Assembly (NCBI RefSeq): GCF_001955655.1
Contig: NZ_MSPW01000006.1
Location: 1 to 64,000, forward strand
DNA from: Viridibacillus arenosi
Lineage (GTDB): Bacteria; Bacillota; Bacilli; Bacillales_A; Planococcaceae
Direction of reading: 5' to 3'
DNA: 64,000 nucleotides
The notes below the pieces were generated by a model, which saw only the letters and a list, made by a program, of their open reading frames with translations, searched no databases and was not told the DNA's origin. The translations under genes were made by a program, and so were the position numbers. Positions 8,135 to 17,595 of this stretch are shown piece by piece (the stretch's first letter is position 1; each line of letters begins with the position of its first letter).

Positions 8135-9198
8135 GTGGCATGGTACGTGAACAAGCGCTGCACAACAATTCTATGGGGCAGCCAACATTCGAGGGAAAAG
8201 AGAGATTGAAAGAAAAAATCTTACAAGTGGAAGATTTACAAGTGACTTTTACTACATTTGGCGGCGTAGTTCAGGCTGTAAGGGGTGTCACATTTGATTT
8301 GCATAAAGGTGAGACACTTGCCATTGTAGGAGAATCTGGTTGTGGTAAAAGCGTTACATCAAATGCGATTATGGGATTAATTCCACAACCCCCCGGGAAA
8401 ATTACAAACGGCAAAGTAATCTTTAAAGGAAAAGATTTAACTTCTTTTAAAAAATCTGATCTTCGTAAAATCCAAGGGCTAGATGTGTCTATGATTTTTC
8501 AAGATCCAATGACCGCATTAAATCCAACGATGACAATTGGAGAACAATTGACTGAAGGGCTACGTACGCATCATAAGATAAGTAAGGCGGAAGCTAAAAC
8601 TAAGGCTATTGAAATGCTCTTACTTGTAGGAATATCAAACCCTAGTGAACGATTAAATCAGTACCCCCATCAGTTTTCTGGTGGTATGAGGCAGAGAATT
8701 GTTATAGCAATCGCATTAATTTGTGAACCTACCTTATTAATAGCGGATGAACCAACAACAGCTTTAGATGTAACCATTCAAGCACAAATTTTGGAACTGT
8801 TTGAAGAGATTCAAAAGAAAACAGGCGTCTCCATTATCTTAATAACACATGACTTGGGTGTGGTTGCTAAAATAGCCGATCGGATTGCAGTTATGTACGC
8901 AGGCAAGATTATTGAAATAGGTACGAAGCGAGAAATATTTTATGAACCTACACACCCTTATACAAAAGGATTATTAAATTCAGTTCCTAGACTAGATTTA
9001 GTAGAGGAAGAATTAGAGCCGATTGAAGGAACACCACCTGATTTATTTGCACCACCAGCAGGCTGTGCTTTTACAGCGAGATGTCCATATGCGATGGAAG
9101 TATGTAATCATGTATATCCAGTGGCAACATCGCTATCTGAGAAGCATAAGGTAGATTGTTGGTTACAAGATGAACGTGCAAAAGGATTATTTAACTGA
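8131..9198 (+). CDS. dppD: Dipeptide ABC transporter ATPase DppD
   Basis: 355 residues. Walker A GESGCGKS near 70, Q-loop FQDPMTALNP, signature FSGGMRQR near 180, Walker B LLIADEPTTALD and the H-loop ITHDLG. The C-terminal oligo_HPY domain has the Cys pattern CAFTARCPYAMEVC near 310, typical of Dpp/Opp ATPases. It would energise DppBC together with YkfD, encoded at the operon end. The first in-frame methionine overlaps dppC. A later one is possible. Confidence 0.94.
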   Translation: MSGMVREQALHNNSMGQPTFEGKERLKEKILQVEDLQVTFTTFGGVVQAVRGVTFDLHKGETLAIVGESGCGKSVTSNAIMGLIPQPPGKITNGKVIFKGKDLTSFKKSDLRKIQGLDVSMIFQDPMTALNPTMTIGEQLTEGLRTHHKISKAEAKTKAIEMLLLVGISNPSERLNQYPHQFSGGMRQRIVIAIALICEPTLLIADEPTTALDVTIQAQILELFEEIQKKTGVSIILITHDLGVVAKIADRIAVMYAGKIIEIGTKREIFYEPTHPYTKGLLNSVPRLDLVEEELEPIEGTPPDLFAPPAGCAFTARCPYAMEVCNHVYPVATSLSEKHKVDCWLQDERAKGLFN

Positions 9199-9259
9199 AA
9201 ATGGTGAGGGGCACATTGTGCTTAATATATTTCACAAAAGAGTTAAAGGGGGATTATTT

Positions 9260-10885
9260 ATGAAAAAGTGGTTAACAGTTTTATTCGTAGCAGTATTTGC
9301 AATTGTTTTATCAGCTTGTACGGCAAATAAAGAAGCAGGCAAAGAACCGTCATCCACTGAGGGTGGGGGAGATGCCAAGGAAAAAGTACTTTACTTAAAT
9401 AACGGTAGTGAACCAACTTCTTTCGATCCGTCTGTCGGTTTTAATGCAGTATCTTGGAATGCATTAAATAACTTGATGGAAGGTTTAGTTCGCTTTAATG
9501 ACAAAGATCAACCTGTAGAAGCGACAGCTGAAAAGATTGCTGTTTCTGATGATGGATTAACTTATACTTTTACAATCCGAGATGGAGCAAAATGGTCAAA
9601 TGGCGATGCAGTAACAGCGGGAGATTTTGTTTTTGGATGGCTACATATGCTTGATCCAGAAACAGCTTCACCAGCCGCATTCTTAGCTTATCCAATTGAT
9701 GGCGCTGAAGCTTATAACACTGGAAAGGGTAAAGCGGAGGAAGTAGCTATTAAAGCGACTGATGATAAGACATTTGAAGTGAAGCTGAATGCACCAACTG
9801 ATGCGTTCTTGAGCATAATTACTAATCCAAGTTTCTTCCCGGTAAATGAGAAAGTTGCAAAGGAAAATCCAAAATGGTTTGCAGAAGCAGATTCATTTGT
9901 CGGTAATGGACCATTCAATTTATCAGAATGGGAGCATGATGTGAAATTTGTATTTAAAAAGAATGATCATTATTGGGATAAAGACACTGTAAAGCTTGAT
10001 AAAGTTGATTGGGCAATGGTGAATGATACGAATACTGAATATCAAATGTACAAATCAGATGAGCTAGATGTATCGAGTGTACCTGCTGAGCTAGCAGAAC
10101 AGTTAAAAAACGATAAAGAGTTACATGTAGAAGACCAAGCAGGCATATACTTCTACCGATTTAATGTAGAGAAAAAGCCATTTACTAACAAAAAAATTCG
10201 CCAAGCTTTTGCTAAGGCAGTAGACCAAGAAAATATCGTGCAATATGTAACGAAAAATGGTGAGAAAGCAGCGCATGGTTTTGTAACATATGGCTTCACA
10301 GGTCCAGACGGTAAAGAATTCCGAGAATCAGTTGGAGACCTAGTCTCTTTAGATAAAGAAGAGGCAAAGAAATTATTACAAGAAGGTATGAAAGAAGAAG
10401 GCTGGTCTAAGCTTCCAAAAGTGACATTAACGTATTCAACAAGCCCAGAACATCAAAATATTGCGGTAGCTTTACAAAGTCAAATTAAAGATGCACTAGG
10501 TGTAGATGCAAAACTACAAAACGTAGAAGCTAGTGTATTCTTAGCTGAACAAAAAGAGCTGAAGCATCAAACATCTCGTTCATCATTCTTATATGACTAT
10601 GCAGATCCAATCAATGCAATTGAAAGTTTTATTACAGATTCCCCTATGAACCGTACAGCATGGTCAAACAAAAAATTTGATAGCTTGATTAAATCTGCTA
10701 AACAAGAAACAGATGCAACAAAACGATGGGAAACTCTACAAGAAGCAGAGCGTGTGTTAATCGACGAAGCGCCAATTGTACCATTATATTTCTATAATCA
10801 AGTGTCATTAGAGAAATCTAATGTATCAGGTATTGTTCGCCATCCAGTTGGATATACGGAACTGAAATGGGCAGACAAAAACTAA
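9260..10885 (+). CDS. dppE: Dipeptide/oligopeptide-binding lipoprotein DppE
   Basis: 541 residues in the SBP_bac_5 family. The start is the ATG at 9260 behind AAAGGGGG; the frame is open further upstream, overlapping dppD, but without a ribosome binding site. Lipoprotein signal MKKWLTVLFVAVFAIVLSAC with lipobox LSAC, so it is tethered outside the membrane. It captures murein-type di/tripeptides and passes them to DppBC. A hairpin just after the stop may raise the amount of this subunit over later genes. Confidence 0.94.
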   Translation: MKKWLTVLFVAVFAIVLSACTANKEAGKEPSSTEGGGDAKEKVLYLNNGSEPTSFDPSVGFNAVSWNALNNLMEGLVRFNDKDQPVEATAEKIAVSDDGLTYTFTIRDGAKWSNGDAVTAGDFVFGWLHMLDPETASPAAFLAYPIDGAEAYNTGKGKAEEVAIKATDDKTFEVKLNAPTDAFLSIITNPSFFPVNEKVAKENPKWFAEADSFVGNGPFNLSEWEHDVKFVFKKNDHYWDKDTVKLDKVDWAMVNDTNTEYQMYKSDELDVSSVPAELAEQLKNDKELHVEDQAGIYFYRFNVEKKPFTNKKIRQAFAKAVDQENIVQYVTKNGEKAAHGFVTYGFTGPDGKEFRESVGDLVSLDKEEAKKLLQEGMKEEGWSKLPKVTLTYSTSPEHQNIAVALQSQIKDALGVDAKLQNVEASVFLAEQKELKHQTSRSSFLYDYADPINAIESFITDSPMNRTAWSNKKFDSLIKSAKQETDATKRWETLQEAERVLIDEAPIVPLYFYNQVSLEKSNVSGIVRHPVGYTELKWADKN

Positions 10886-10890
10886 AGAGT

Positions 10891-10920
10891 AGCGGTGCCT
10901 ATTATAGGCACTGCACTTTC
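10891..10920 (+). terminator. Weak intra-operon hairpin after dppE
   Basis: GCGGTGCCTA / TAGGCACTGC stem followed by only a short T-rich tail. It lies between dppE and ykfA, so it would act as a partial terminator or an mRNA-end stabiliser rather than a full stop. Confidence 0.45.
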
Positions 10921-10979
10921 TTGAATAAGTGAGGGAGTGTATATATTACGTTCCTTGATTTATTTTAGAAAGGGAGGAA

Positions 10980-11909
10980 ATGATGATGAAAAATAGACCT
11001 ATGAGACTTCAAAAGGGTGACACGATCGGAATTATAGCGCCATCAAGTCCACCAAACCTGGAAAGTTTACAACATTCACTCACATTTCTTGAAGGGCTTG
11101 GGTTGCATTATAAATTTGGTCCATCCGTAGAGAATACTCATGGTTATTTAGCAGGTACTGATGAAGAGAGACTAAATGATCTACATGCTATGTTCGCGGA
11201 CCCTACAATTGCTGGCATCATTTGTGCAGGTGGTGGTTACGGCTCAGCACGTTATACGGATAAAATAGACTTTCAGCTCCTTGCAAATAATCCTAAAATC
11301 CTCTGGGGTTATTCGGATATTACATTTCTACATACAGCGATAGGAAAGTACTCTAATTTCATTACCTTTCATGGCCCAATGCTAGCTTCGGATGTTGGAA
11401 GACATACATTCCAAGAAAAGTCAGGTCAAATGTTCAAACAACTTTTCCAACCAATGGAGTTACAGTATACAGAGGATTACTCACCATTAGAGACAATGGT
11501 TGCAGGAGTGGCAAAAGGAGAAATTACAGGTGGTAACTTAAGTCTTTTATCAAACGGACTTGGAACAGAATTTGAAGTCGATACGAAAGGAAAACTTCTA
11601 TTAATTGAGGATGTAGATGAAGAACCTTATAGAATAGATTGTATGCTAAATCAATTACGACAAGCGGGTAAATTGCAAGATGCAGCAGGCATTATTGTAG
11701 GTGATTTTAGCAATACTGAGCCGAAAAAGAGAAAAGTCTCATTGAATCTGGAGGAAGTGTTAACTCACTATTTAGGCGCTTTAAATGTACCAGTAGTAAA
11801 GGGCTTTAAAATTGGGCATTGTGAACCTCATTTTGCAATACCACTAGGCGCAGAAGCTATTTTGAATGCGAATGATAAAACACTGACCATTTTACCAGGG
11901 GTCCAATAA
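10980..11909 (+). CDS. ykfA: LD-carboxypeptidase YkfA (S66 family), second copy
   Basis: 309 residues and the same motifs as the gene at 4,183: GGGYGSAR, nucleophile Ser in GYSDITFLH, Glu in LLIEDVDEEP, His in KIGHCEPHFAIPLG. The position after dppE matches B. subtilis ykfA. It acts on imported murein tetrapeptides in the cytosol. Three consecutive ATG codons follow GGGAGGAA; the second or third gives the best spacing. Having two near-copies around one operon is unusual. Confidence 0.93.
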   Translation: MMMKNRPMRLQKGDTIGIIAPSSPPNLESLQHSLTFLEGLGLHYKFGPSVENTHGYLAGTDEERLNDLHAMFADPTIAGIICAGGGYGSARYTDKIDFQLLANNPKILWGYSDITFLHTAIGKYSNFITFHGPMLASDVGRHTFQEKSGQMFKQLFQPMELQYTEDYSPLETMVAGVAKGEITGGNLSLLSNGLGTEFEVDTKGKLLLIEDVDEEPYRIDCMLNQLRQAGKLQDAAGIIVGDFSNTEPKKRKVSLNLEEVLTHYLGALNVPVVKGFKIGHCEPHFAIPLGAEAILNANDKTLTILPGVQ

Positions 11910-11927
11910 GTGAAGGGGTGACACGTC

Positions 11928-13019
11928 ATGATTATCCAAGCTATTGATGTATTTCAAGTTGCGGTACCATTAAAAAAACCATTTAAAACTGCGTTACGCA
12001 CAGTAACGGTCGCAGAATCCATTTATGTACGTGTAACAGTAGAAGATGGGCGGGTAGGTTGGGGAGAGGCACCACCAACATTTGTCATCACAGGTGAAAC
12101 TTTAGCTAGTATTCAATATGCAATTGAAGAGGTGTTTGCACCATTATTAAACGGGCAGGATCTCCGATTTTATGAGCAGGTTTTTAAAAAGCTTCATACT
12201 GCTTTGGTTGGAAATACAAGTGCTAAGGCGGCAATTGATATGGCATTGTATGATCTAATTGCACAACGATCAGATCTACCCCTATATCAATTCTTGGGTG
12301 GAAATAAAAAGGAGATAGAAACCGATTATACAGTAAGCGTAAATGCTCCCGAGGAAATGTCAGCTGATGCAGCAAAATATATCGCTAATGGATTTCAAGT
12401 ATTGAAAGTAAAAGTGGGTATCGGTGAAATAACTGATGATATTGCTAGGATAAAAGCAATTCGAGATGAAATTGGCTATACAACGAAACTTCGACTAGAT
12501 GCCAATCAAGGTTGGAATGCAAAGGAAGCTGTGTACGCCATTTCTAAAATGGAAGACTTAGGTCTAGATATAGAATTGATTGAACAACCCGTAATAGCAC
12601 ATGATGTGCATGGGTTAAAATTTGTAACGGATCATACATTAACACCGATTATGGCTGATGAAAGTGTCTTTTCAGTTCATGATGCAAAAACTATTTTAGA
12701 AATGCGTGCAGCAGATTTAATTAATATTAAATTGATGAAAGCAGGAGGGATTTATCAAGCCCTGAAAATCAATGCATTAGCAGAAAGCTATGGGGTGCAA
12801 TGTATGACAGGGAGTATGATAGAAACCAAAATTGGTATTACCGCCGCAGCACATTTTGCTGCTAGTCAACCAAATATACAATATTACGATTTTGATGCCC
12901 CTCTAATGTTGAAATTTGAAACAATCAAGGGCGGCGTAACATATAAAGAAAGAAATATTAGCTTCTCAGAACGTAGTGGATTAGGCATTGAAGAAGTATA
13001 TACAGGGGGGACTAAATGA
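11928..13019 (+). CDS. ykfB: L-Ala-D/L-Glu epimerase YkfB
   Basis: 363 residues, enolase superfamily (muconate lactonising subgroup). The catalytic and metal residues are all visible: Lys in LKVKVG near 160, Asp in RLDANQGW near 192, Glu in IEQPV near 221, Asp in MADESV near 244, Lys in INIKLMKAGG near 268. It epimerises L-Ala-D-Glu from murein so that it can be split into usable amino acids. Its stop overlaps the start of ykfC by four bases. Confidence 0.94.
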   Translation: MIIQAIDVFQVAVPLKKPFKTALRTVTVAESIYVRVTVEDGRVGWGEAPPTFVITGETLASIQYAIEEVFAPLLNGQDLRFYEQVFKKLHTALVGNTSAKAAIDMALYDLIAQRSDLPLYQFLGGNKKEIETDYTVSVNAPEEMSADAAKYIANGFQVLKVKVGIGEITDDIARIKAIRDEIGYTTKLRLDANQGWNAKEAVYAISKMEDLGLDIELIEQPVIAHDVHGLKFVTDHTLTPIMADESVFSVHDAKTILEMRAADLINIKLMKAGGIYQALKINALAESYGVQCMTGSMIETKIGITAAAHFAASQPNIQYYDFDAPLMLKFETIKGGVTYKERNISFSERSGLGIEEVYTGGTK

Positions 13020-13945
13020 CCACATTACATAATATTTGGCATTGCTCAGTTGCAGTAGCATCTATTTGGACGAAACCAGAATCAGCTCGAGATATTGATC
13101 AACCAGCTATTACAAACCCCGTACATCTGGTTAAATGGTTAGAAGCGCTTCCTTATAAAGAACGTTTAGACTTATGTGACAGTAATAGAGTTCAAACGCA
13201 GCTATTGTTTGGAGAACCTGTAATAGTAGAGGAAATTCAAGGAGAATGGGCAAAAGTGATTGCCATCTTACAACCTACTCATAAGGATGAAAGAGGCTAT
13301 CCAGGTTGGGTACCTTTGGCGCAATTATCTAAACAAAAACTTTTGGATTCAACGGAAAGTATTATTGTGAATGTGGACAAAACACAATTATGGTCTGAAG
13401 ATGGTACACCACAAATTGTCTTAACTTTTAATACAATATTGCCTGTATTAGACGAGAAAGCACAATATTTTATCGTTGATACACCAATAGGAAGAGGAAA
13501 AGTATTAAAATCGAGTGCAGTAAAATATACAGGAGACATTGTACAGTCGATGAATAAGGCTGTACAGTTTGGTCTTTACTATTTGGACTTACCGTATATT
13601 TGGAGTGGTATGTCATCGTATGGATATGATTGCTCTGGCTTTACTTATAATATGGCAAAAGCTTGCGGTCTACGAATTCCGAGGGATGCAGGTGACCAAG
13701 CTACATATGGTATGGCTATATCAAAGGACAATGAAGAGGAATGGCGAGTTGGAGATTTATTATTCTTTGCAGATGAAAAGGGTACCAAGCCGGTGAGGCA
13801 TGTTGGTTTTTACTACGGTGAAGGACAAATGCTTCATTCTCCACAAACCGGTAAATCGGTTGAACTAATAAAACTTGCAGGCACAATATTCGAGGAAGAA
13901 ATCTGTGCTGTTAGACGCTATGGACCGGGAGTGAAAACAACATGA
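13016..13945 (+). CDS. ykfC: Gamma-D-glutamyl-L-amino acid peptidase YkfC (NlpC/P60)
   Basis: 309 residues. An SH3-like N-terminal half (about 20-165) is followed by an NlpC/P60 domain (about 180-300). The nucleophile is Cys in GYDCSGFTY near 204 and the His is in RHVGFYYG near 263. It splits L-Ala-gamma-D-Glu from imported murein peptides. There is no signal peptide, in keeping with a cytosolic recycling role. It overlaps both neighbours in the operon. Confidence 0.93.
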   Translation: MTTLHNIWHCSVAVASIWTKPESARDIDQPAITNPVHLVKWLEALPYKERLDLCDSNRVQTQLLFGEPVIVEEIQGEWAKVIAILQPTHKDERGYPGWVPLAQLSKQKLLDSTESIIVNVDKTQLWSEDGTPQIVLTFNTILPVLDEKAQYFIVDTPIGRGKVLKSSAVKYTGDIVQSMNKAVQFGLYYLDLPYIWSGMSSYGYDCSGFTYNMAKACGLRIPRDAGDQATYGMAISKDNEEEWRVGDLLFFADEKGTKPVRHVGFYYGEGQMLHSPQTGKSVELIKLAGTIFEEEICAVRRYGPGVKTT

Positions 13946-14946
13946 CAGAAAAAGTGATTTTATCGGTGCAAAATTTGAAAAAACATTTTGATTTAGGCAA
14001 AGGTACCACATTAAAGGCGGTAAATGGTATAAGCTTTGACGTGATGGAAGGTGAGACATTTGGGTTAGTTGGCGAGTCTGGGTGTGGCAAATCTACAGCA
14101 GGAAGAACAATTTTAGGGCTGTATAATCGTACAGATGGGAAAGTCTTATTCGAAGATCAAGATGTCCATTCAATGACAGAGAAGGAGCGCAACAACTTCT
14201 TGAAAAAGATGCAAATGATTTTCCAAGATCCATATGCATCATTAAATCCGCGTTCTACTGTCTTTGAAATAATTGCAGAACCAATAGAAATTCATCATTT
14301 AAATAAATCGAAAGAAGAACTAAAAGAGAGAGTATATGAGTTACTAGAGGATGTTGGTCTGAATCGTGATCATGCCAATCGTTATCCTCATGAATTCTCA
14401 GGTGGTCAACGTCAAAGAATCGGAATTGCCAGGGCATTAGCACTTGAACCTCAGTTTATAATTGCCGATGAACCGATTTCAGCTTTGGACGTATCTGTCC
14501 AAGCCTCAGTAGTAAAACTATTGCAGAAGCTCCAAAAGGAAAAAGGTTTGACGTATTTATTTATTGCACATGATTTATCGATGGTAAAATATATTTCAAA
14601 ACGAATTGGTGTTATGTATTTAGGGCAAATGGTAGAATTGACGACAAGTAAACAATTGTACAATGAACCTCTACATCCATACACACAAGCTTTATTATCA
14701 GCTATCCCTATACCTGATCCGGATATAGAGGAGAAAAGGGAACGTATTATTCTTGAAGGGGAATTGCCAAGCCCTATCAATCCACCAACAGGCTGTGTTT
14801 TCCATACCCGCTGTCCAATGGCAAAAGCAGTTTGTTCACAACTACAACCAAAATGGTTAGAAAAAAGTGAAGGGCATTATGTAGCTTGCCATTTATATGA
14901 TGAAGAAGTGCTTGCGATGGAGCAATTTGAGAAGATTGCCCACTAA
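13942..14946 (+). CDS. ykfD: Oligopeptide ABC transporter ATPase YkfD
   Basis: 334 residues. Walker A GESGCGKST near 49, Q-loop FQDPYASLNP, signature FSGGQRQR near 155, Walker B FIIADEPISALD, and an oligo_HPY tail with CVFHTRCPMAKAVC. It has the OppF/DppF build and would be the second ATPase of the DppBCDE importer. Last gene of the operon, followed at once by a strong terminator. Confidence 0.93.
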   Translation: MTEKVILSVQNLKKHFDLGKGTTLKAVNGISFDVMEGETFGLVGESGCGKSTAGRTILGLYNRTDGKVLFEDQDVHSMTEKERNNFLKKMQMIFQDPYASLNPRSTVFEIIAEPIEIHHLNKSKEELKERVYELLEDVGLNRDHANRYPHEFSGGQRQRIGIARALALEPQFIIADEPISALDVSVQASVVKLLQKLQKEKGLTYLFIAHDLSMVKYISKRIGVMYLGQMVELTTSKQLYNEPLHPYTQALLSAIPIPDPDIEEKRERIILEGELPSPINPPTGCVFHTRCPMAKAVCSQLQPKWLEKSEGHYVACHLYDEEVLAMEQFEKIAH

Positions 14947-14961
14947 ATAACATATAAAAAA

Positions 14962-14993
14962 CGCGCTCTCCATGAAGGAGAAGCGCATTTTTT
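14962..14993 (+). terminator. Terminator of the dpp-ykf operon
   Basis: GCGCTTCTCC-type stem (GCGCTCTCC / GGAGAAGCGC) around ATGAA, followed by a T run. Confidence 0.85.
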
Positions 14994-15164
14994 CGTAACG
15001 GCAGATCGGGTGATACTTAACTAATAATTTGTGGGCCTTTGCATTGGTTGGTCATTGGTCACAGTTAATATGTTAAATGGTCATCGGTCATCGGTTTGAA
15101 TTCAACTAATGAATGAGGTGATCATGCCAGTTACGCCTCGAGGAAGAGTCTCACTGCCTCAAGG

Positions 15165-15680
15165 TTAGAAATACTTGCTATCATCAAAATCGATTTCGAT
15201 TGTATAGTTTTTTGCATTAATTAAATTAGATAACTTATGCGCGTCCTTCTCAAGTTCTACTGCCTTCAAACGGTATTCCTCAGGGTCAAATAAGGCAACA
15301 CGGTAAACAGTTGTACCGTCAGAATAGCCATATTGAATTTCTTCTTTTTCTGATTGAGCAAACTCTTTATAGGTAGCTGCTCTAGCACGAAGTTGTGTTG
15401 CAAATTCTATTGCTTCAACAATTGTATAATCTTCACCTTTAAATGGAAGAGTATGATCAATATTCGCACGGTATACTAATTTATCTAGTAAGCGAATATC
15501 TTTGCGAACATCTTCAAGTTCAGTATCTACTTCTGTAAGTAAACGCTTAGAAGGTTTTGGTTCTTCACCTTTTTCCACTTGAACAAAAGCTACACGTTGT
15601 AATTCAGAGGATAGCTCATGTACTTTTTTCGTTAATATGCTTTTCAGTTTTACTGCTTCTGCTAATGTAATAGTACCCAC
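15165..15680 (-). CDS. DIP1984-like helical protein
   Basis: 171 residues, mostly charged helix, no signal peptide and no membrane segment. The N-terminal pattern (TLAEAVKLKSILTKKVHELS, then VEKGEEPKPS) and overall shape resemble the DIP1984/septicolysin family of unknown function. The start ATG follows AGGAGG. It lies 12 bases after the B3/B4 gene on the same strand, so the two are likely co-transcribed. No function can be claimed. Confidence 0.65.
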   Translation of the reverse strand: MGTITLAEAVKLKSILTKKVHELSSELQRVAFVQVEKGEEPKPSKRLLTEVDTELEDVRKDIRLLDKLVYRANIDHTLPFKGEDYTIVEAIEFATQLRARAATYKEFAQSEKEEIQYGYSDGTTVYRVALFDPEEYRLKAVELEKDAHKLSNLINAKNYTIEIDFDDSKYF

Positions 15681-15692
15681 TATAGAACCTCC

Positions 15693-16385
15693 TTAAATTT
15701 CAAGTGATTGTTGAGTATTGAATAATAGACCCGTTGTGAAGTCGCCACCATGCACTTGTGAGAACATTTTGCCTGCAGCCGCTAATAATGCATTGCTATT
15801 TTCAATAGACAAAGATGGACGTAAATAGAACACTTGAAGTGCTTTGGTCGTGTTCTCTGTCACAGCTGTTCGTTTCGAATCAACAAAGGGGCTACCAAAA
15901 GGTCCTTTTGCATCTGACGTAACAATAATATTATGTAACGAATTAAAGCGGCCATTTAATCCTTCATAGCCCGTTTCCTCATCACCAAGAGATACGGTCA
16001 CATTACCATCTAAATTTTCAATATCATATATTCCAACTGGCATTTCGTATTGTAATGAAAAGAAATTATTTAAATCTACCGCTGAGTGAAATGGGGCTAT
16101 ATAGTTCTGCTTGGCAATACGACGCATCAAACTTTCAGCGGAGTGACGGTAGCGATTTGGATCAGCACCAAGCGATTTCCAAAGCTTACGCCATTCAGAA
16201 ATGCCAGCACGCTCAGTTACAGGGCTGACCTGTAATTCTAGAAATAAGTTTTCTTGATATAACTGTGTACGTCCTTTAATCATTTGAGGAGATTCAGACA
16301 CAACAATTTTGGTATAATGGATAATGCCGATTTTAAAGTCTGGTACTTTGTTAAGTAAAGTAGAATCTAATGCAACTTTTATCAT
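15693..16385 (-). CDS. B3/B4 tRNA-binding domain protein
   Basis: 230 residues from the ATG at 16385, chosen because AGGTGAT stands just before it. Most of the protein is a B3_4 domain as found in the beta subunit of phenylalanyl-tRNA synthetase (ISEWRKLWKSLGADPNRYRH, SAVDLNNFFSLQYEMPVGIYD). Stand-alone copies are common and thought to check or deacylate mischarged tRNAs, though few have been tested. Divergent from queG, another tRNA-linked gene. Confidence 0.85.
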   Translation of the reverse strand: MIKVALDSTLLNKVPDFKIGIIHYTKIVVSESPQMIKGRTQLYQENLFLELQVSPVTERAGISEWRKLWKSLGADPNRYRHSAESLMRRIAKQNYIAPFHSAVDLNNFFSLQYEMPVGIYDIENLDGNVTVSLGDEETGYEGLNGRFNSLHNIIVTSDAKGPFGSPFVDSKRTAVTENTTKALQVFYLRPSLSIENSNALLAAAGKMFSQVHGGDFTTGLLFNTQQSLEI

Positions 16386-16444
16386 GAACATCACCTATAT
16401 CTTGTATTTTCACAAGTGTAACATATAGAAAGGAGTAGAACCAA

Positions 16445-17581
16445 GTGATTGTCAACGTCTTGCAAGAAGAGCTGATTGAGTACGCAAAAACCATTGGCAT
16501 AGATAAAATTGGTTTTACATCCGCTGCACCATTTATTGAGTTAAAGAACTTGTTACGTCGCCAGCAGGAGCTCAATTTTCAATCGGGCTTTGAAGAATCT
16601 GATATTGAAAAACGTACTGAACCAACCCTTTTACTAGAAGAGGCACAGAGTATTATTGCTATCGCAATTGCTTATCCATCACGAATGAAAAATGCACCTA
16701 AAGGTAAGCGAGGTGAGCGCAGAGGTATTTTCTGCCGAGCATCATGGGGAATGGATTATCATACAGTGCTTCGCGAAAAATTAGCGTTACTTGAAGCATT
16801 TCTACAGGAAAAAGTTCCGCACGCTAAAATGCGTTCAATGGTTGATACGGGAGAGTTATCTGATCGTGCTGTAGCCGAACGAGCTGGCATTGGATGGAGT
16901 GCAAAAAACTGCTCAATCATAACTCCAGAATTCGGTTCTTACGTTTATCTAGGAGAAATGATTACGAATATCCCATTCGCTCCAGATGAACCAATCACTG
17001 ACCAATGTGGGGATTGTACGCTGTGTATTGATGTATGCCCAACAGGTGCCATAGTACAAGCAGGTCAATTGAACTCGAACCGCTGTGTAGCATTTTTGAC
17101 GCAAACAAAAGGGTTTTTACCTGACGAGTTTCGTACAAAAATCGGTAATCGAATTTATGGCTGTGATACTTGCCAAACGGTTTGTCCAAAAAACAAAGGT
17201 AAACTAAATTGGCTACACGATTCCTTTAAGCCAGATCCTGAAATTGCGAAACCTCTACTGGAACCGTTATTGACTATTTCAAATAAGGATTTCAAAGCGA
17301 AATTCGGCTATATTTCTGGTTCTTGGAGAGGGAAGAAGCCAATTCAGCGTAATGCTATTATTGCCCTCGCTCATTTCAAAGAAGAGTCAGCCCTACCAAA
17401 ACTGATTGAGGTTTTACAGAATGACGAACGTCCAGTAATTCGAGGAACAGCTGCATGGGCTATTGGTAAAATGGGTGTAGTAGATGCAAAAGAAATTTTA
17501 CAAGTAGCATTACAAAAAGAACAGGATCCTGAGGTTATAATAGAAATAGAAAAAGGATTAGCCTTTTTAGCACAAAAATAA
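16445..17581 (+). CDS. queG: Epoxyqueuosine reductase QueG
   Basis: 378 residues. Two 4Fe-4S clusters are shown by CGDCTLCIDVCPTGAI near 184 and CDTCQTVCPKNKG near 240, and DUF1730 fills the N-terminal half. HEAT-like repeats close the protein (about 300-375), as in the Bacillus enzymes. It performs the last step of queuosine synthesis at tRNA wobble position 34, using cobalamin. The GTG start follows AAAGGAG. It is probably co-transcribed with trmL, another position-34 modifier. Confidence 0.93.
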   Translation: MIVNVLQEELIEYAKTIGIDKIGFTSAAPFIELKNLLRRQQELNFQSGFEESDIEKRTEPTLLLEEAQSIIAIAIAYPSRMKNAPKGKRGERRGIFCRASWGMDYHTVLREKLALLEAFLQEKVPHAKMRSMVDTGELSDRAVAERAGIGWSAKNCSIITPEFGSYVYLGEMITNIPFAPDEPITDQCGDCTLCIDVCPTGAIVQAGQLNSNRCVAFLTQTKGFLPDEFRTKIGNRIYGCDTCQTVCPKNKGKLNWLHDSFKPDPEIAKPLLEPLLTISNKDFKAKFGYISGSWRGKKPIQRNAIIALAHFKEESALPKLIEVLQNDERPVIRGTAAWAIGKMGVVDAKEILQVALQKEQDPEVIIEIEKGLAFLAQK

Positions 17582-17595
17582 AGGAAGTGTCAAAG

